Position numbers and translations under genes: made by a program
Assembly: GCA_030268105.1 (NCBI GenBank)
Contig: BSDZ01000040.1
Span: forward strand, 555,243-619,242
Length of the DNA: 64,000 nucleotides
DNA from: Volvox africanus
Taxonomy: Eukaryota; Chlorophyta; Chlorophyceae; Chlamydomonadales; Volvocaceae
Direction: 5' to 3'
In this document: positions 1 through 11,828 of the stretch, one piece after another
Numbering within the stretch: position 1 is the first letter of the stretch
Layout: every line of letters starts with the position of its first letter
Notes under the pieces: model-generated
Database searches by the model: none
What the model saw: the letters and a program-made list of their open reading frames with translations, nothing else
Told to the model about the DNA's origin: nothing

Positions 1-741
1 CGCGTGCTATACGCTAATTGTCGTACCTGGCTCACCCGTACATCCGGGTGGAGGTATTGCCGCAAAAATGAATGCAAGACGTACTTGCCGTAATGTAGAT
101 ATCTGATTCAACCCTATTGAAAACCTGGGCTTCTGGGTCAGACTTTTGTGCCGTGGTGTCGGGGCATACGATTTTCACAGGAAGGTATTAACCCATACGC
201 CTGGGAGGCGAAACGTATCTTGTTTGCATTGATTAACATAAGTCGAGCAGAACAGGATACTTATGAACTTGGCTGGGACGAAGCACGCCGCTGCTCCCCT
301 CGAAAGCCGAGCTTTAACTGGCGAAGCAGCTGCACCTTCCAACGCTGACCAGCGACAGGTTCGAAACTTAACTTTTAAATACCTGTATGTAAATGTTGTT
401 TAGGAGCAAGTTTAGCTACAAAGAACAAAGTAAGCCGCCGTCGAGGTAATCACTGCTTAACGATGAATCTCTTGCTGTATATAGTGGGGATATAAACAAG
501 AAGCTGTGATGGTTTTTGTCTGGTTCTCATTGACAAAAAGTACCTGTCATAACCCCCAACACCAATCCATGCCACCGGCCGCCACGGTTTCCAGTGCTTC
601 TCCTTCTTGGCAGAGTTTATTACTACTTTGATCCTCAGTCTCCTGGGGGTAATCTGACACAGTCTAAAACCTACTTTGCCTGTCTTTTACGCATCCGGAT
701 GGGATGCGAACCCCGCTGATGACCTCTTAAATCATAAACTC
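1..741. other. No gene recognised
   Basis: I see no recognisable gene here. A short open stretch on the plus strand (148-348) follows an acceptor-like TTTTCACAG and is followed by a TGTAA word near 386. It could be the last exon of a gene lying mostly outside the window, but the translation matches nothing I know. Confidence 0.3.
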
Positions 742-1219
742 TCAAGTCTGCGGTGGTGACATACTATTGTATTGCCCTCCAGGTTCGGCAGCTTCAGGTT
801 GCTGTGGCGGAGCTGCGGAGCTTGAAGCAGGGGCGGGTGGGTCCTTGGCCACCGACAGCTGGCTGCTTGTATTTATCACCTGGCGAACACCCCGTCCTGG
901 GTTTTGTATGTACGTTGTACCTGTAAACCCCAGAATTCCTTTCACTGCTAACTTATGCTCCATGTGCCATACAATTTGAGTATTCCTATCTCGGTTCATG
1001 TGCCCGTCCAACTACAGAGAGTTTATTATCGCAGCGGCAGCGTCTTCTTGCTGTCGAATCGGGACGACCAACTCAAAGTTGCCACAGGTAGGTTGAATTG
1101 GCGGCGGTCCCGTACGTATTACTGTATCGCTGTCCACTATCCTCAAGTGCGCGGAAATAAGCTTACCGAACGTGACCAAAGCTTACGGAAGCTTCTCGAA
1201 GTTTGGCGTCTTCACTCAT
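742..1219 (-). pseudogene. Broken coding remnant of unknown family
   Basis: Reading the minus strand from an ATG at 1219 gives MSEDAKLREASVSFGHV. The reading then continues after a one-base frame shift near 1165 with non-repetitive, protein-like sequence (for example LRIVDSDTVIRTGPPPIQP, then NFELVVPIRQQEDAAAAI). A single in-frame TAG interrupts it at 1012-1014. The same frame then runs on to a stop at 742 through a Pro/Ala-rich tail. I found no intron that removes the stop and keeps the frame. The simplest reading is a decayed gene of about 157 codons, perhaps an intronless copy. I do not recognise the family. It could still be a multi-exon gene that I have misread. Confidence 0.35.
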
Positions 1220-1873
1220 GTGAAGTGAAGTCTTCGCCCCACAAAGGAGTCTAAGCTCTGCCGCCCTGCGCGTCGCTTCACCTTCTCCGTTTCCCGTTCC
1301 CCACTTCCAACGACGGTTAACGCCGACTCCCGCAGATAGCATCCAACAGCTCCTTACCACTACCACCACCACCACAACAACAGCAACAGCAGCTGCAGCG
1401 TCGGGAGCAAAGCCACAGAAGCAGTAGCAGCAGCCAAAGGTTAAACGACTGCCAACAAAAGTGCGACTGGACTTGAGGCACCGCAACACATTGGCGTGGC
1501 GTTGCTGCCTTGGGGCATTGTAACCAGAACCGTCAAGATGCCCGTACCCACTCCCGCTATCTGGTTGCTTGAAAGCGATGGGGACTTTGCCGGAGAGTAG
1601 GGATGAACGCCGATTTGAAAGTCGGTATCGATTGCCGGCTGGGCAAGGGTCTGAGGTGCATAAGAAGCGGTAGTAGCAGTAGCATCGTGCAAGGGTGCAG
1701 TTAGGGTACGAGATCCTTAGTCATTGACGAAACAAACACGGCGGTGGCGGCACAGGGGTTGCGTTCTGTAGAGCCGTGGTATAGCAGCTACTTGTGGGGT
1801 TCCTTTTGCGTACTGACCCGTGGGTCTTGATCTGGGTCAGGCGGCGGCGAAGGTGATTGATCCTCAAACCGTA
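1220..1873. other. 5' flank of the REXO4-like gene
   Basis: This stretch contains the presumed promoter and 5' leader of the downstream exonuclease gene. It has CAG/CAA/ACC triplet-rich sequence around 1355-1430. Both strands around 1490-1690 can be read as open frames of protein-like sequence, so no strand can be preferred and I call no gene. Confidence 0.3.
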
Positions 1874-4800
1874 ATGGCCAGAGTGGCTCAAAGTCTTCGC
1901 GGAGGCAGACACGGCCGAGGCAGTTGTGGCAGGGGCAATGATCACAGCGGCGGTCGCGGCGGCGGCGGGGTGTCGAACGGACAGCCCGGAGGCGAGCAGG
2001 CAAGCGCCAAGACAAAGGCAAAGGCAAAGATTAACGGTGCTGTGAAACGGCCGGCACCAGCAGCGGTGCCGCAGCCGGCCAATGAGATGAGCTCAAACGG
2101 TAAAGCTAATGGTGGCGGCGGCACGCCTGCAGCAAAGCCAATGGTAGCAAAGCGGCGGCGTGCCTGCAGCAAAGCCAACGACATCCGCAGCTCCAAACGG
2201 CGTAAAGTCGAGGCTGAGACGGCTGCAGGCCAGCGATCTGAGGCAGGTGCGGAAAAGCGTCGTGTAGCCAAGGGGCGTGTGGAGGAGGAGGCGTTGACGC
2301 AGAATGCGCCTTCCGCCCAGGAGATGGCGGCAGCACTGCCGACCGGCGACGCGGCGACAGTGGCAAACGCAGCTGCGGCCAAGCCGGTGACCCAACAGCC
2401 GGTCAATTCCAACTGGGAAAGCCTAAAATGTGTGGTGGCGGCGGCTAAAAAACCGCCGCCCCCAGATCATGTCTTGAAGCGGCGGCGTGCGAAGGCGGCA
2501 GCGGCAGCGGCCGGGGAGGGAGGTGGCGCTGGCGCCGCCACCGCTGCACCCGGCCGGCGGCCCGGCATGGTGGGCAATGATACGGGCCTAACAAAAGTGC
2601 TTGCAATTGACTGTGAGATGGTGGGAGTTGGCCCCAAGGGTTCGAAGAGCGTGCTTGCGCGCGTGTGTATCGTAAACAGCTCCGGTGCTGTACTGCTGGA
2701 CACGTTCGTATATCCCAAGGAGAAAGTCACGGACTACAGGTGCGCAATGTGGAGAATTTGCGAATCTTCGAGTGGACCTTAATCAGCAAGTTATTGTAAT
2801 TTTTTTAGTTGTAGTTATTGTAGTAGTTGTTGTTGTCGTCATCACTTCGTGTCCTTTTGTACGGCTCTGTTGTACCGCTCCGTTAGTCCTCCACATTGTG
2901 TTTGCTAGGTCCCCGGAAGGTATCTGGGAGAGTCCGGAGTGAGGGAAGTTGTTCGCTGCCCTGCCTGAAACCCTGATGGTGTATTCTTGCTCCAAGGCAC
3001 TCGAGGAAGCAGAATTTTACACACCGTGATGGCCCAGAAGTTGTGATGCCATCTGTGCATAGAGTTATATCCCTTCTGACATCCTAGACCCCTGATCTGA
3101 TCTGACCTAATTTGATCTGATACCAACGCCACAGGACCTGGGTGAGCGGCGTGCGTCCATCAGACCTGGTGGCCGCGCCGTTGTACGAGGATGTCATACG
3201 GCAGGTATGGTTCGGACTGTACTGCAACTCCACGTTACACGGGAGGGGTGTGTGTCTGTCAAAAGCTTTATCATTCTGCACAAGCCGATTAATTTTTAAT
3301 GTTTTCATTTCTTTAATGAGATGTTCTATTCATTGCACATATGTGTATTTATATATGTACACACATATATCTGTATATCATATCAGCTCATTAAATATAT
3401 TCTAAATCATACGTCATTGCATATAATACATTATACATGAGTTATACCACGGCTTTATAAGGCTTAACCCTAAGTCCATCCCACCCCAAGTTAAGCCCCC
3501 CCCCCCGATCCTTACCCCATCCCACCCCAAATTAAACCACCTTACGCCACCTCAGGTTGGTGAGATGGTCAAGGGGCGTATCCTCGTGGGTCATGCAATC
3601 GGTCATGACCTGAGAGCCCTGATGCTGGAAGACCACCCGAGGTCGCTGTTGAGGGACACGTCCAAGTACCCGAGCCTTATGAAGGAGCTGACAGGGGGGA
3701 GGAGGGTGTCCGCGTCACTCAAGGTGAGGGGAAGGGAAGGGAAGAGAAACTAGACGACACGGGAGGTGGATATGGACAGGTGGAAAGATGTGGGGTACAG
3801 GTTTATGCGGTTGGGTTAAGGGATGGAAACTGCCGGACGGGGTACGGTTGAGGTTTCAAGACGCTGACATATTCCGCAGATACCCCCCCTTTTTGTCTCA
3901 ATGTATGGTGTCTTCGTTGTTTCTCGTGTTCCCTTCTCCTCCCTCGTCGTGTCCTGATCAGGACCTGGCACAAACACACCTGGGCCTCAACATCCAGCAG
4001 GGGGAACACACCCCGGTGGATGACGCCCGGGCGGCCCTATACCTCTACCAGAAATTCCGACGGGTGGGTGTTACCGTACGAAGGGACCTGGGGACTATAC
4101 GACGTTCCTGCCGCATTGTTAATATTTCCGCCCCTGATTGTTTCAGCAGCGGTACTCCTCTTTTGCCATCACGACACTGTGTGTGTGTGTTTCAGGGAAA
4201 GGGTTGGGGTATCGTCGTGTCGTATTCTTGTTATCGTATTGCACCGTCCATACCCTGTCACCACCCGACATATTCCCTAGCTCCAAGGCGCTTTTGGCGG
4301 GGACCGACGAAAGCAGTTTGCGCCCGTACCTGTTAGAGAGAACCCTGTTAGGGGGTTTTTGGTACCCGTCAGTCCCTTGTCTTTCTTGAGTCCCCACTAT
4401 TCCACGACACTCTACACCATTCCCCACCATTCCACGACACTCTACACCATTCCCCACCATTCCACGACACTCTACACCATTCCCCACCATTCCACGACAC
4501 TCTACACCATTCCCCACCATTCCACGACACTCTACACCATTCCCCACCATTCCACGACACTCTACACCATTCCCCACCATTCCACGACACTCTACACCAT
4601 TCCCCACCATTCCACGACACTCTACACCATTCCCCACCATTCCACGACACTCTACACCATTCCCCACCATTCCACGACACTCTACACCATTCCCCACCAT
4701 TCCACGACACTCTACACCATTCCCCACCATTCCACGACACTCTACACCATTCCCCACCATTCCACGACACTCTACACCATTCCCCACCATTCCACGACAC

Positions 4801-7211
4801 TCTACACCATTCCCCACCATTCCACGACACTCTACACCATTCCCCACCATTCCACGACACTCTACACCATTCCCCACCATTCCACGACACTCTACACCAT
4901 TCCCCACCATTCCACGACACTCTACACCATTCCCCACCATTCCACGACACTCTACACCATTCCCCACCATTCCACGACACTCTACACCATTCCCCACCAT
5001 TCCACGACACTCTACACCATTCCCCACCATTCCACGACACTCTACACCATTCCCCACCATTCCACGACACTCTACACCATTCCCCACCATTCCACGACAC
5101 TCTACACCATTCCCCACCATTCCACGACACTCTACACCATTCCCCACCATTCCACGACACTCTACACCATTCCCCACCATTCCACGACACTCTACACCAT
5201 TCCCCACCATTCCACGACACTCTACACCATTCCCCACTATTCCACGACACTCTACACCATTCCCCACCATTCCACGACACTCTACACCATTCCCCACCAT
5301 TCCACGACACTCTACACCATTCCCCACCATTCCACGACACTCTACACCATTCCCCACCATTCCACGACACTCTACACCATTCCCCACCATTCCACGACAC
5401 TCTACACCATTCCCCACCATTCCACGACACTCTACACCATTCCCCACCATTCCACGACACTCTACACCATTCCCCACCATTCCACGACACTCTACACCAT
5501 TCCCCACCATTCCACGACACTCTACACCATTCCCCACCATTCCACGACACTCTACACCATTCCCCACCATTCCACGACACTCTACACCATTCCCCACCAT
5601 TCCACGACACTCTACACCATTCCCCACCATTCCACGACACTCTACACCATTCCCCACCATTCCACGACACTCTACACCATTCCCCACCATTCCACGACAC
5701 TCTACACCATTCCCCACCATTCCACGACACTCTACACCATTCCCCACTATTCCACGACACTCTACACCATTCCCCACCATTCCACGACACTCTACACCAT
5801 TCCCCACCATTCCACGACACTCTACACCATTCCCCACCATTCCACGACACTCTACACCATTCCCCACCATTCCACGACACTCTACACCATTCCCCACCAT
5901 TCCACGACACTCTACACCATTCCCCACCATTCCACGACACTCTACACCATTCCCCACCATTCCACGACACTCTACACCATTCCCCACCATTCCACGACAC
6001 TCTACACCATTCCCCACCATTCCACGACACTTGCACGCGGGCCAGTTTCTCTTCGCTCCAGTCCCGCTTCGCAACTGCATCGTCCTGCCTTTTGCCCCTT
6101 ACGAGGTGCGCGTTGTCGCTATGCAGGCATGCATACGCCGGGGCCCGCGGGCAAATCCAGCCCTTGTTTTAGTCAGGTGTCTAAGAAACCCTCAGCTGCT
6201 TCATTCCTCGCAGTGTGTTTAAATAAACCTGTTTGCTCGTTTCTGATGCAACAGGAGTGCCGTAACCTTTCATAGACCCGAAATATAATCATACCTAGAA
6301 CTTAAACACGTCTGACGGGGTTGAGGGTGGGGTTGAGGGTGGGGGTGGGGGCGATGACGAAGGTGAGGGTGAGGGCGAGGACGAATGTGGTTTGAGCCAA
6401 TGCTCATGTTGAACGGATTATCATGTGTTCTCTGGCTTGTGGCTGTCGTCTCTGCCCACAGGAATGGGAGGCGGCCGTGAAGTCGGGCCAGGTGATGCCC
6501 GTGGTGGGCGGGATGCGTTCTTCCAAGCAGGACTCAAGAAGCCGTGACCGGCGAAGTGGGGCCACAACGGCTGGCCGACATAAGGCCCGCGGAGGAAAGG
6601 GCTCGTCTGCTTCTTCGGGTGGGAGGCACTGGAAGGTGAGAGCTTTCCCTCCCCCCCCGTTGGTTACACATCATCATCATCATCATTTCGGACAGAAAAA
6701 GGGAGACTGGGATGCCGTGGATAGTTTTAACGCTCCTTAGCCAGAAGAACTAGGTGGGTTTAAAACTTACCTCCGGCACTGGGTTTACGCTGTGGCCTGC
6801 GCCCCACTACCCCGCAATCCACGCCTCAATCCCCCTCCCCCTCACGCTTAGTCCTCGTTCCTTCAGTATCAGCACCAGGATGCATTTCATTCGTCTTTCC
6901 CTCCCCTTCCCATCCTTCGGAGCTACACGGCGCCTCCACTATGCCATGCTTTACAGCAGCGTCTACAGCGGTATCATGTATCCTTTATTCGACCTTTCCC
7001 CACCCCGCCGCCCTCGCAGGATCGAGGCACACTGCAGGGCGTTGAGGATGGGGGAGTGCGCAAGAAGAAGCGGCGGGGAGGATCGCAGAATAGCAAACGA
7101 AGGACGGACGGCCAGGACAAGAGCAAACGCTCAAGCAAAAACCGGGGAAGTGGCGCTGGTGGGACGAAGCCGCTATGGAGTTTCGAGAGGGACCCGTACG
7201 CAGACCTGTGA
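1874..7211 (+). CDS. REXO4: REXO4-family DEDDh 3'-5' exonuclease
   Basis: Six exons: 1874-2739, 3135-3204, 3556-3723, 3962-4063, 6462-6635 and 7020-7211, all with GT-AG introns. Together they encode 523 residues. I chose ATG 1874 because a stop at 1814 closes the frame and the only earlier start-like codon is GTG. The N-terminal 240 residues are low-complexity Ala/Gly/Lys with basic clusters ([16 protein letters not shown]) that look like nuclear or nucleolar targeting. The exonuclease core has all DEDDh motifs: DCEMVG (D246, E248), GHDLRAL (D330) and EHTPVDDA (H384, D389). VTDYR continues into TWVSGVRP across intron 1, as in REXO4/Rex4 proteins. The C-terminus is Lys/Arg-rich and ends FERDPYADL. 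Family members trim RNA 3' ends, with a role in pre-rRNA processing in yeast; the role here is inferred. Intron 4 is enlarged to 2.4 kb by a minisatellite. A TGTAA lies at 7761. Confidence 0.9.
4393..6030. repeat. 30-bp minisatellite, about 54 copies, inside a REXO4 intron
   Basis: Exact 30-bp units (CCACGACACTCTACACCATT plus CCCCACCATT) are repeated head to tail through the fourth intron (4064-6461) of the exonuclease gene. I saw only one kind of substitution, CCACCATT to CCACTATT, at the first copy (about 4391) and at about 5231 and 5741, spaced 28 and 17 units. No length variants were seen. The unit length is a multiple of three and largely stop-free, so long spurious open frames appear on both strands. 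Confidence 0.97.
6310..6390. repeat. G-rich imperfect repeat in intron 4
   Basis: Repeated GGTTGAGGGTGGGG and GGTGAGGGTGAGGGCGAGG-like words occur between the minisatellite and exon 5 of the exonuclease gene. This is low-complexity intron sequence. Confidence 0.7.
6838..6905 (+). repeat. Intronic repeat shared with TLK intron 12 (copy 1)
   Basis: This segment in REXO4 intron 5 closely matches 21733-21800 in TLK intron 12. Shared words include CACGCTTAGTCCTCGTTCC, then AGCACCAGGATG, then TTTCATTCGTCTT followed by a C/T-rich tract. Both copies are in the sense orientation of their host gene and lie about 70-120 bp upstream of the 3' splice site. Confidence 0.8.
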
Positions 7212-7798
7212 GGAGCGGGCCTGAGGAGCTGGCGAGCTGGCGAAAGGACCCACAGACCATTAAAACCAGCCTCGCATCTTAAATTGCCCGTGGGATGGCG
7301 GGACGAAGGAGGCTGGGTAGTGTTGCACACACGTGCGTGTGTGCGCGCAAACGTACACAGCGACACATTGGTGACGTACGAAAGCCAAAAATTTTTAAAT
7401 GATCAAGCCTCGGTTACTTTCGGCTGCAGGGAAAGTGTTTTGGACTTGATATGTCCGGACTACTGATCTGGTTGTGTTGTAGATGTGGTGTGGACCCGCC
7501 GACCGAGCAGAACACCTCCAGCAATAAGCACAGCTCTCGTAACAATACTTCTTTGGACAGTGACCTCGACACTGGCATGCTCCTGACCAAGGAGATCAAA
7601 GGTCAGGACAACAATTGAGACCAACATAACGATTATCGCTAAAACTCGCAATTGTTGAGTTGCGGATATATGGGCTTTGCAAGATGCAATCAAGTAAAGA
7701 TATAACTTATAAAGGAAAACATATATGCGGAATTATGATAACATTGAAGCATACCGAAAGTGTAATATTTGCAGTGATCGGCAGTGATCAGCACTATG
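7212..7798. other. 3' flank of REXO4 gene, up to the retroelement
   Basis: This contains the likely 3' UTR. The volvocine poly(A) word TGTAA is at 7761-7765, about 550 bp past the stop. Open frames at 7460-7693 on either strand look mildly protein-like (one has a hydrophobic stretch on the minus strand), but they lack a start or a known match, so I call no gene. Confidence 0.4.
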
Positions 7799-7950
7799 AT
7801 GCGGGCTTGCGTTAGGAAGCCGGGTTAGTTATGCGTAAGGCCTAGGTAAGGCATTTAAAGTAAGGGCCTTACCTCAGCCCGTCCACAGGGCTGTATTTAT
7901 TCGCGTGCGTAGTCATTCCTATTATCTTGTTTTTGTTGTTCAGCACGCGC
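7799..7950 (+). repeat. DIRS split direct repeat A1
   Basis: Left copy of the 152-154 bp direct repeat, starting ATGCGGGCTTGCGTTAGGAA. Its near-identity to A2 (11675-11828) suggests a fairly recent insertion despite broken coding regions. Confidence 0.9.
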
Positions 7951-8229
7951 TGAAAAACGAAGCGGATCCCGCGCCCCTGGGCGCGCTTATGTTTAAAACC
8001 GCTGTGCTTTCAGCTTGTCAGCAGGACCCATCGGGTAGAGCGTCTTCCTACATCGCTCTGTTTATTTTCTACAATGATCCTGGTGGGCGTCGTGAATGGC
8101 GCCCTTGCCATGGAGGCCTTCGGCGGAGGATTACTGGTCAGCGGCTCGACCTACACCAACCCGCTTTGAGGTTTTTCCCGCCCGGGGACGCCAGTGGGAC
8201 CGACACTCCTGAATCATCAGGGGGTCGCG

Positions 8230-8520
8230 ATGATGCAACATGTGGGTCCAAGTGTCGCCGAGCAACAAACAGCTCTAATCCTTCAACTGCAACAACAAGT
8301 CCAGACATTGTCCACTCAGTTAAATCAAGGTGGGCAACCGGGAATGGCGGACTTTGAATTCCTGTTGCGCTACTATCAGGACCCGCGAGCGCAGCAATCA
8401 CCGGAAACGGGACGCTTCCCTTTCCCTAGACGTATCATTTCTGGCCTGCCATCTGGAGGAATTAATGCTAATAATCTCGTCCTGCTTAATTACAAAGCTT
8501 TCCGGAATGGCGTGATTTAG
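8230..8520 (+). pseudogene. gag-like fragment of the DIRS element
   Basis: An open frame from ATG 8230 starts MMQHVGPSVAEQQ, with a Gln-rich stretch (LQQQVQTLSTQLNQ) that could form a short coiled coil. It ends at a TAG at 8518-8520. Similar protein-like sequence continues in shifted frames at about 8583-8855 and up to 9058, each ended by a stop. The position before the reverse transcriptase suggests the structural (gag) gene, now fragmented. Assignment is by position, not by a recognised motif. Confidence 0.5.
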
Positions 8521-9323
8521 AGCATGCGCAGCGAGGACAACCGGACCGTGCAGGCTCCCTGCTTTACGAGTTCGGAATTTTAATGACAGCTTTATCAATT
8601 GCAGAGCTGACTGCTGCCGGCCTTAAATCTTTGATAAAGAGTGTTGCGCATATGGGAATGAATCAGAGTTGGTTGGCAGTGGTTTCTAATACCCATCGCA
8701 CCTTGCATTATAATGTCAATTGGTTCCGGGAGCTGATATCCGCCCGCATAAATTGCATAATTGAGTTTTCTTCGCGTGCTAGGGACGGCCTTGTGGCTCT
8801 ACACCAACGTTATTTTGCCACGGCAGAACGTGCAGTTCAGGATGATGTTCTGTGAGAATGCGGTGATGAGTTTGCCCGTGCCCGTGTCCGCCAGAAGGTT
8901 TCCTTGAAGTACCTCGCAGAGAAGGAGCACAGGAGTCGTACTGGTGGCAAAATCCTGAAACTGAAGTTCCCCATTTTACTGGCACTCGCCAACACTGGCG
9001 GCGTGGTGGTGGTTTTGTGGGGCGTGGTTTCCCGCCCAATCGTGCCTCTGCTGCGATAGGGAGCTCCACCTCAGGTGCTAGTGCCCCGGGGCAGAATTGA
9101 AGTAGTTTTGGATCAGGAGCGCCCCTTTGCATGCTCGTGTTCAGGCACACCTAGCGGCGTGGAAAGCTATTGGGGCAGACACTCGGACGCTACATGTGCT
9201 GAAGCAGGGGGGTTCCAGTGGAGTTTTGTAATGGTTGTCTGCCCCCTGCCTTTGATCTCCCGAGTTTTCTGGTCTTGGAGATACAGCAACGGTGGTGGTA
9301 GGATGTAGAAGAACCCCGCCTCA

Positions 9324-10160
9324 TTGCGCTTGGGGCCATCTCTCATCCGTGTGGACCCCTCATGGACGGTTGAGCATGTGGTTAATGCCTTTTGTGTGCC
9401 TAAGCAGGGTAGTGCTTCCTGGCGCCTTGTTGTCAACCTAGAGCGGATGAACATTTCTCAGAAGGCTTATAAGTGCCGTTATGAATCCCTCCGTACCCTA
9501 CATCGTATGGGCATTCAGAATTCGTGGATGATCACAGTGGATTTAGCTGATGCCTTTTATCATATCCCCATCCGTCCAGTGGATCGACGTTTCTTTACCT
9601 TCTGCTTCTGTGGCACTGGAATAGTCCTTACTGGTTCACAAAGATAATGTGGAATGCAGTTTCTGGAGGGATCCTATTGCAACGGTCAGTGGCAAGAAAT
9701 GTTGGGTTACACCTCCCATGCCGCCGCATCAGTTTTTCCCAGCATGTGGCAGTGGACGATCAGCCCATCTTGGAGCTCGGGTTCTACCCTACCTGGACGC
9801 CTTACTTTTCGTTTTCTCTTCCATGGAGCAGGCTAGTCTTGGAGCGCTGTGGGTGCAGGTTATTGGTCCTCTAACGACTACCTGGCGCATATTGATTGGA
9901 AAGAGCTGCATGCTGTTCGTCATGCCTTGGAGTCGTTCCTTCCTTATGTCACCCAGCGGGTTGTGCTTATCAGGGAGGATAACACTTGCACACAGGCAGT
10001 TTTGGGACGTCTGTCTTCTATGTCCCCGTGTTTGCTTAAGGAGATGAGGTGTTTATGGAGTTTCCTGCAGGAACATAGCAATATCCTCCGAAGAGAACAG
10101 GTAGCTAGTGCGGAGAATGAAGTGGATGCAGCTTCTCGTTGGATAGATCGGGATGATTAA
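9324..10160 (+). pseudogene. Reverse transcriptase / RNase H of the DIRS element, broken
   Basis: The RT palm motif A is clear (MITVDLADAFYHIPI, about 9526-9570), preceded by SWRLVVNLERMN. The frame then stops at about 9645-9647. RT resumes in another frame, where the expected YxDD box reads PYLDALLFVFSS (9790-9801 encodes YLDA), so the second catalytic Asp is Ala. After a further shift near 9850, the DIRS-type RNase H is readable (YLAHIDWKELHAVRHALE, IREDNT, ENEVDAASRW) up to a TAA at 10158-10160. The following block (FGPHDVDLFASHINTQLP ... VVPYWTAQLWWQQL) is the usual post-RNase H region of DIRS polyproteins and is cut by a TGA at 10386. Not functional. Confidence 0.8.
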
Positions 10161-10728
10161 CGTTTGCACCCTCACCTTTTCCAGCTTATTGAAAACCGTT
10201 TTGGTCCGCATGACGTGGACTTATTTGCCTCGCATATCAACACGCAGCTGCCTTGCTTCTTCTCACGGCATCATTGCCCGGGTTCTTTGGGTGTGATTGC
10301 ACTTATACAACCCTGGGCTGGGCACAACGCTTACGGTTGCCCACCCCTGGACCCGGACTTTTTGATGGCCGTGGTGCAGAAGGTCTGAGAAGAGCAGGCA
10401 TGTGTTACCCTGGTGGTCCCCTACTGGACAGCTCAACTTTGGTGGCAGCAACTCATGGAGCTAGCAGTGGACCTGGTTTTCCTCCCATCCAACACCATGC
10501 TGTTTGCTTCTGGGATGGGAGGTTCGAACATCTTCCTCCTCCGAGTTGGCAGGTCGGGTGCAGTGGTAGAGTGGGCTCGCTCTCTCGAGGCTAATGCCGT
10601 TGCTAGGGTGGCCCCTAGATATGGCCTTAACCTGGGTTTGGTTACTGCCCCTCCCGTGGTTTTGGACCTGCTGGTTTCTCATGTTCAGTTGGCAGGGTTA
10701 GATCAATTCGGCCCGTCTCCAGCAGATA

Positions 10729-11570
10729 GTGCAGGTCGTGATGGCTCGTCTTAGTGCTAGTACTTGGCGGTCTTATGGTTCTCATTTTGCGGCCTTAGTG
10801 CGTTTTTGTGTGATGGAGGGCTTGGAGTTCCCTCCGGCATCCTTCTATGCAGGCTTGTTGTGGGGTCAGTTTCTTGCGGCAAAAGGCACTGTCCAGGCGC
10901 GTTATCCTAAGCCTTGTGCGGGAGACAATTCCTTGCTTGTAGCCTTCAGAAAGTGTTGGGAGCGTCTTCAGGTCTCCTTTTCCGCCACCTCCTCTTTAGT
11001 CTTAGCCTTCAGTGCGGAGAGTGCTTGGGTGCTGTATGAGGTGGTACCGTTAGTTTCGGTTAGCTCTCCAGTTTTCTTGCCGCTTTTATTTGTTGATTTG
11101 GGGTTTTGTTTGTTCCTGCGTCCGGATTGCCTCCTGTCGGTTTGTTGGGCACGTGTGGTGGAGTTGGGAGGTATCCCGGTTTTCCAGTACAAGCCCCTTA
11201 ACTGTTAAGGTAGGGTAGTGTCTGCTGAACGTGCCCCAGTGCTGCAGTTTCCTCTTTGTGGTCTTCCTTTTCTCCGAGTTGCCTTGTTGCAGCGTTTAGC
11301 TCAGGACCAGTCTCGTCTTTGGCCTGTCCGTCAGCCTACTCAAGGGGCAGAGCGTTGGTTCGACCTGGTGCTTGGTCAGTTTGGTTTGCAGAGCCTTCGG
11401 GGCGTGCACACTCTGTATAGTCTAAGGCGAGATGGTGCCTCGGCGGCCCGTGCAGCTGATGTTCCCATGGAGGTTGTAGAAGCCTTTTGTGGTTGGAGTG
11501 CTAAGTCGTAGGCTTTGCGGGAGCATTATCTTGACTTGGGTTCGCGCCTGCCCTAAAGCCTTAGCCTTTT
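10729..11570 (+). pseudogene. Tyrosine recombinase of the DIRS element, broken
   Basis: Sequence from MARLSASTWRSYGSHFAALV has the SxxTWxxY start of DIRS recombinases. It is cut by a TAA at about 11206-11208 and resumes at about 11218. The C-terminal catalytic block reads [20 protein letters not shown] then VPMEVVEAFCGWSAKS. The HSLRR-type motif is present but with Tyr in place of His before SLRR. A TAG at 11509-11511 falls before REHYLDLG, which should hold the nucleophilic Tyr. The enzyme is therefore inactive. Confidence 0.75.
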
Positions 11571-11674
11571 TTGGCCCTCTAGCGGTAGGCCGGGTCGCGC
11601 CGTTTGGAGTTCAGTACTTCAACCGTTAAGTGCTGGTATCTTTTCTTTGGCTTTTGTTCCGAGAGCAACAACTA

Positions 11675-11828
11675 ATGCGGGCTTGCGTTAGGAAGCCGGG
11701 TTAGTTATGCGTAAGGCCTAGGTAAGGCATTTAAAGTAAGGGCCTTACCTCAGCCCGTGTCCACAGGGCTGTATTTATTCGCGTGCGTAGTCGTTCCTAT
11801 TATCTTGTTTTTGTTATTCAGCACGCGC
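11675..11828 (+). repeat. DIRS split direct repeat A2
   Basis: Right copy of the A repeat. Relative to A1 it has two extra bases (CCCGTGTCC against CCCGTCC) and two substitutions. It is directly preceded by the short B1 repeat, and B2 follows about 120 bp later. Confidence 0.9.

Noticed and set aside
1490..1690. Exon-like sequence readable on both strands upstream of REXO4
   Set aside because: Both directions give protein-like text, neither has convincing splice sites or a known match, and strand choice would be arbitrary.
4393..6030. CRISPR-like array
   Set aside because: There are no unique spacers. It is a head-to-tail minisatellite in a eukaryotic intron.
4143..6275. Open frames of 555-645 codons over the 30-bp minisatellite on both strands
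   Set aside because: These are artefacts of a stop-free 30-bp unit inside a REXO4 intron. The flanking exons splice past it in frame.
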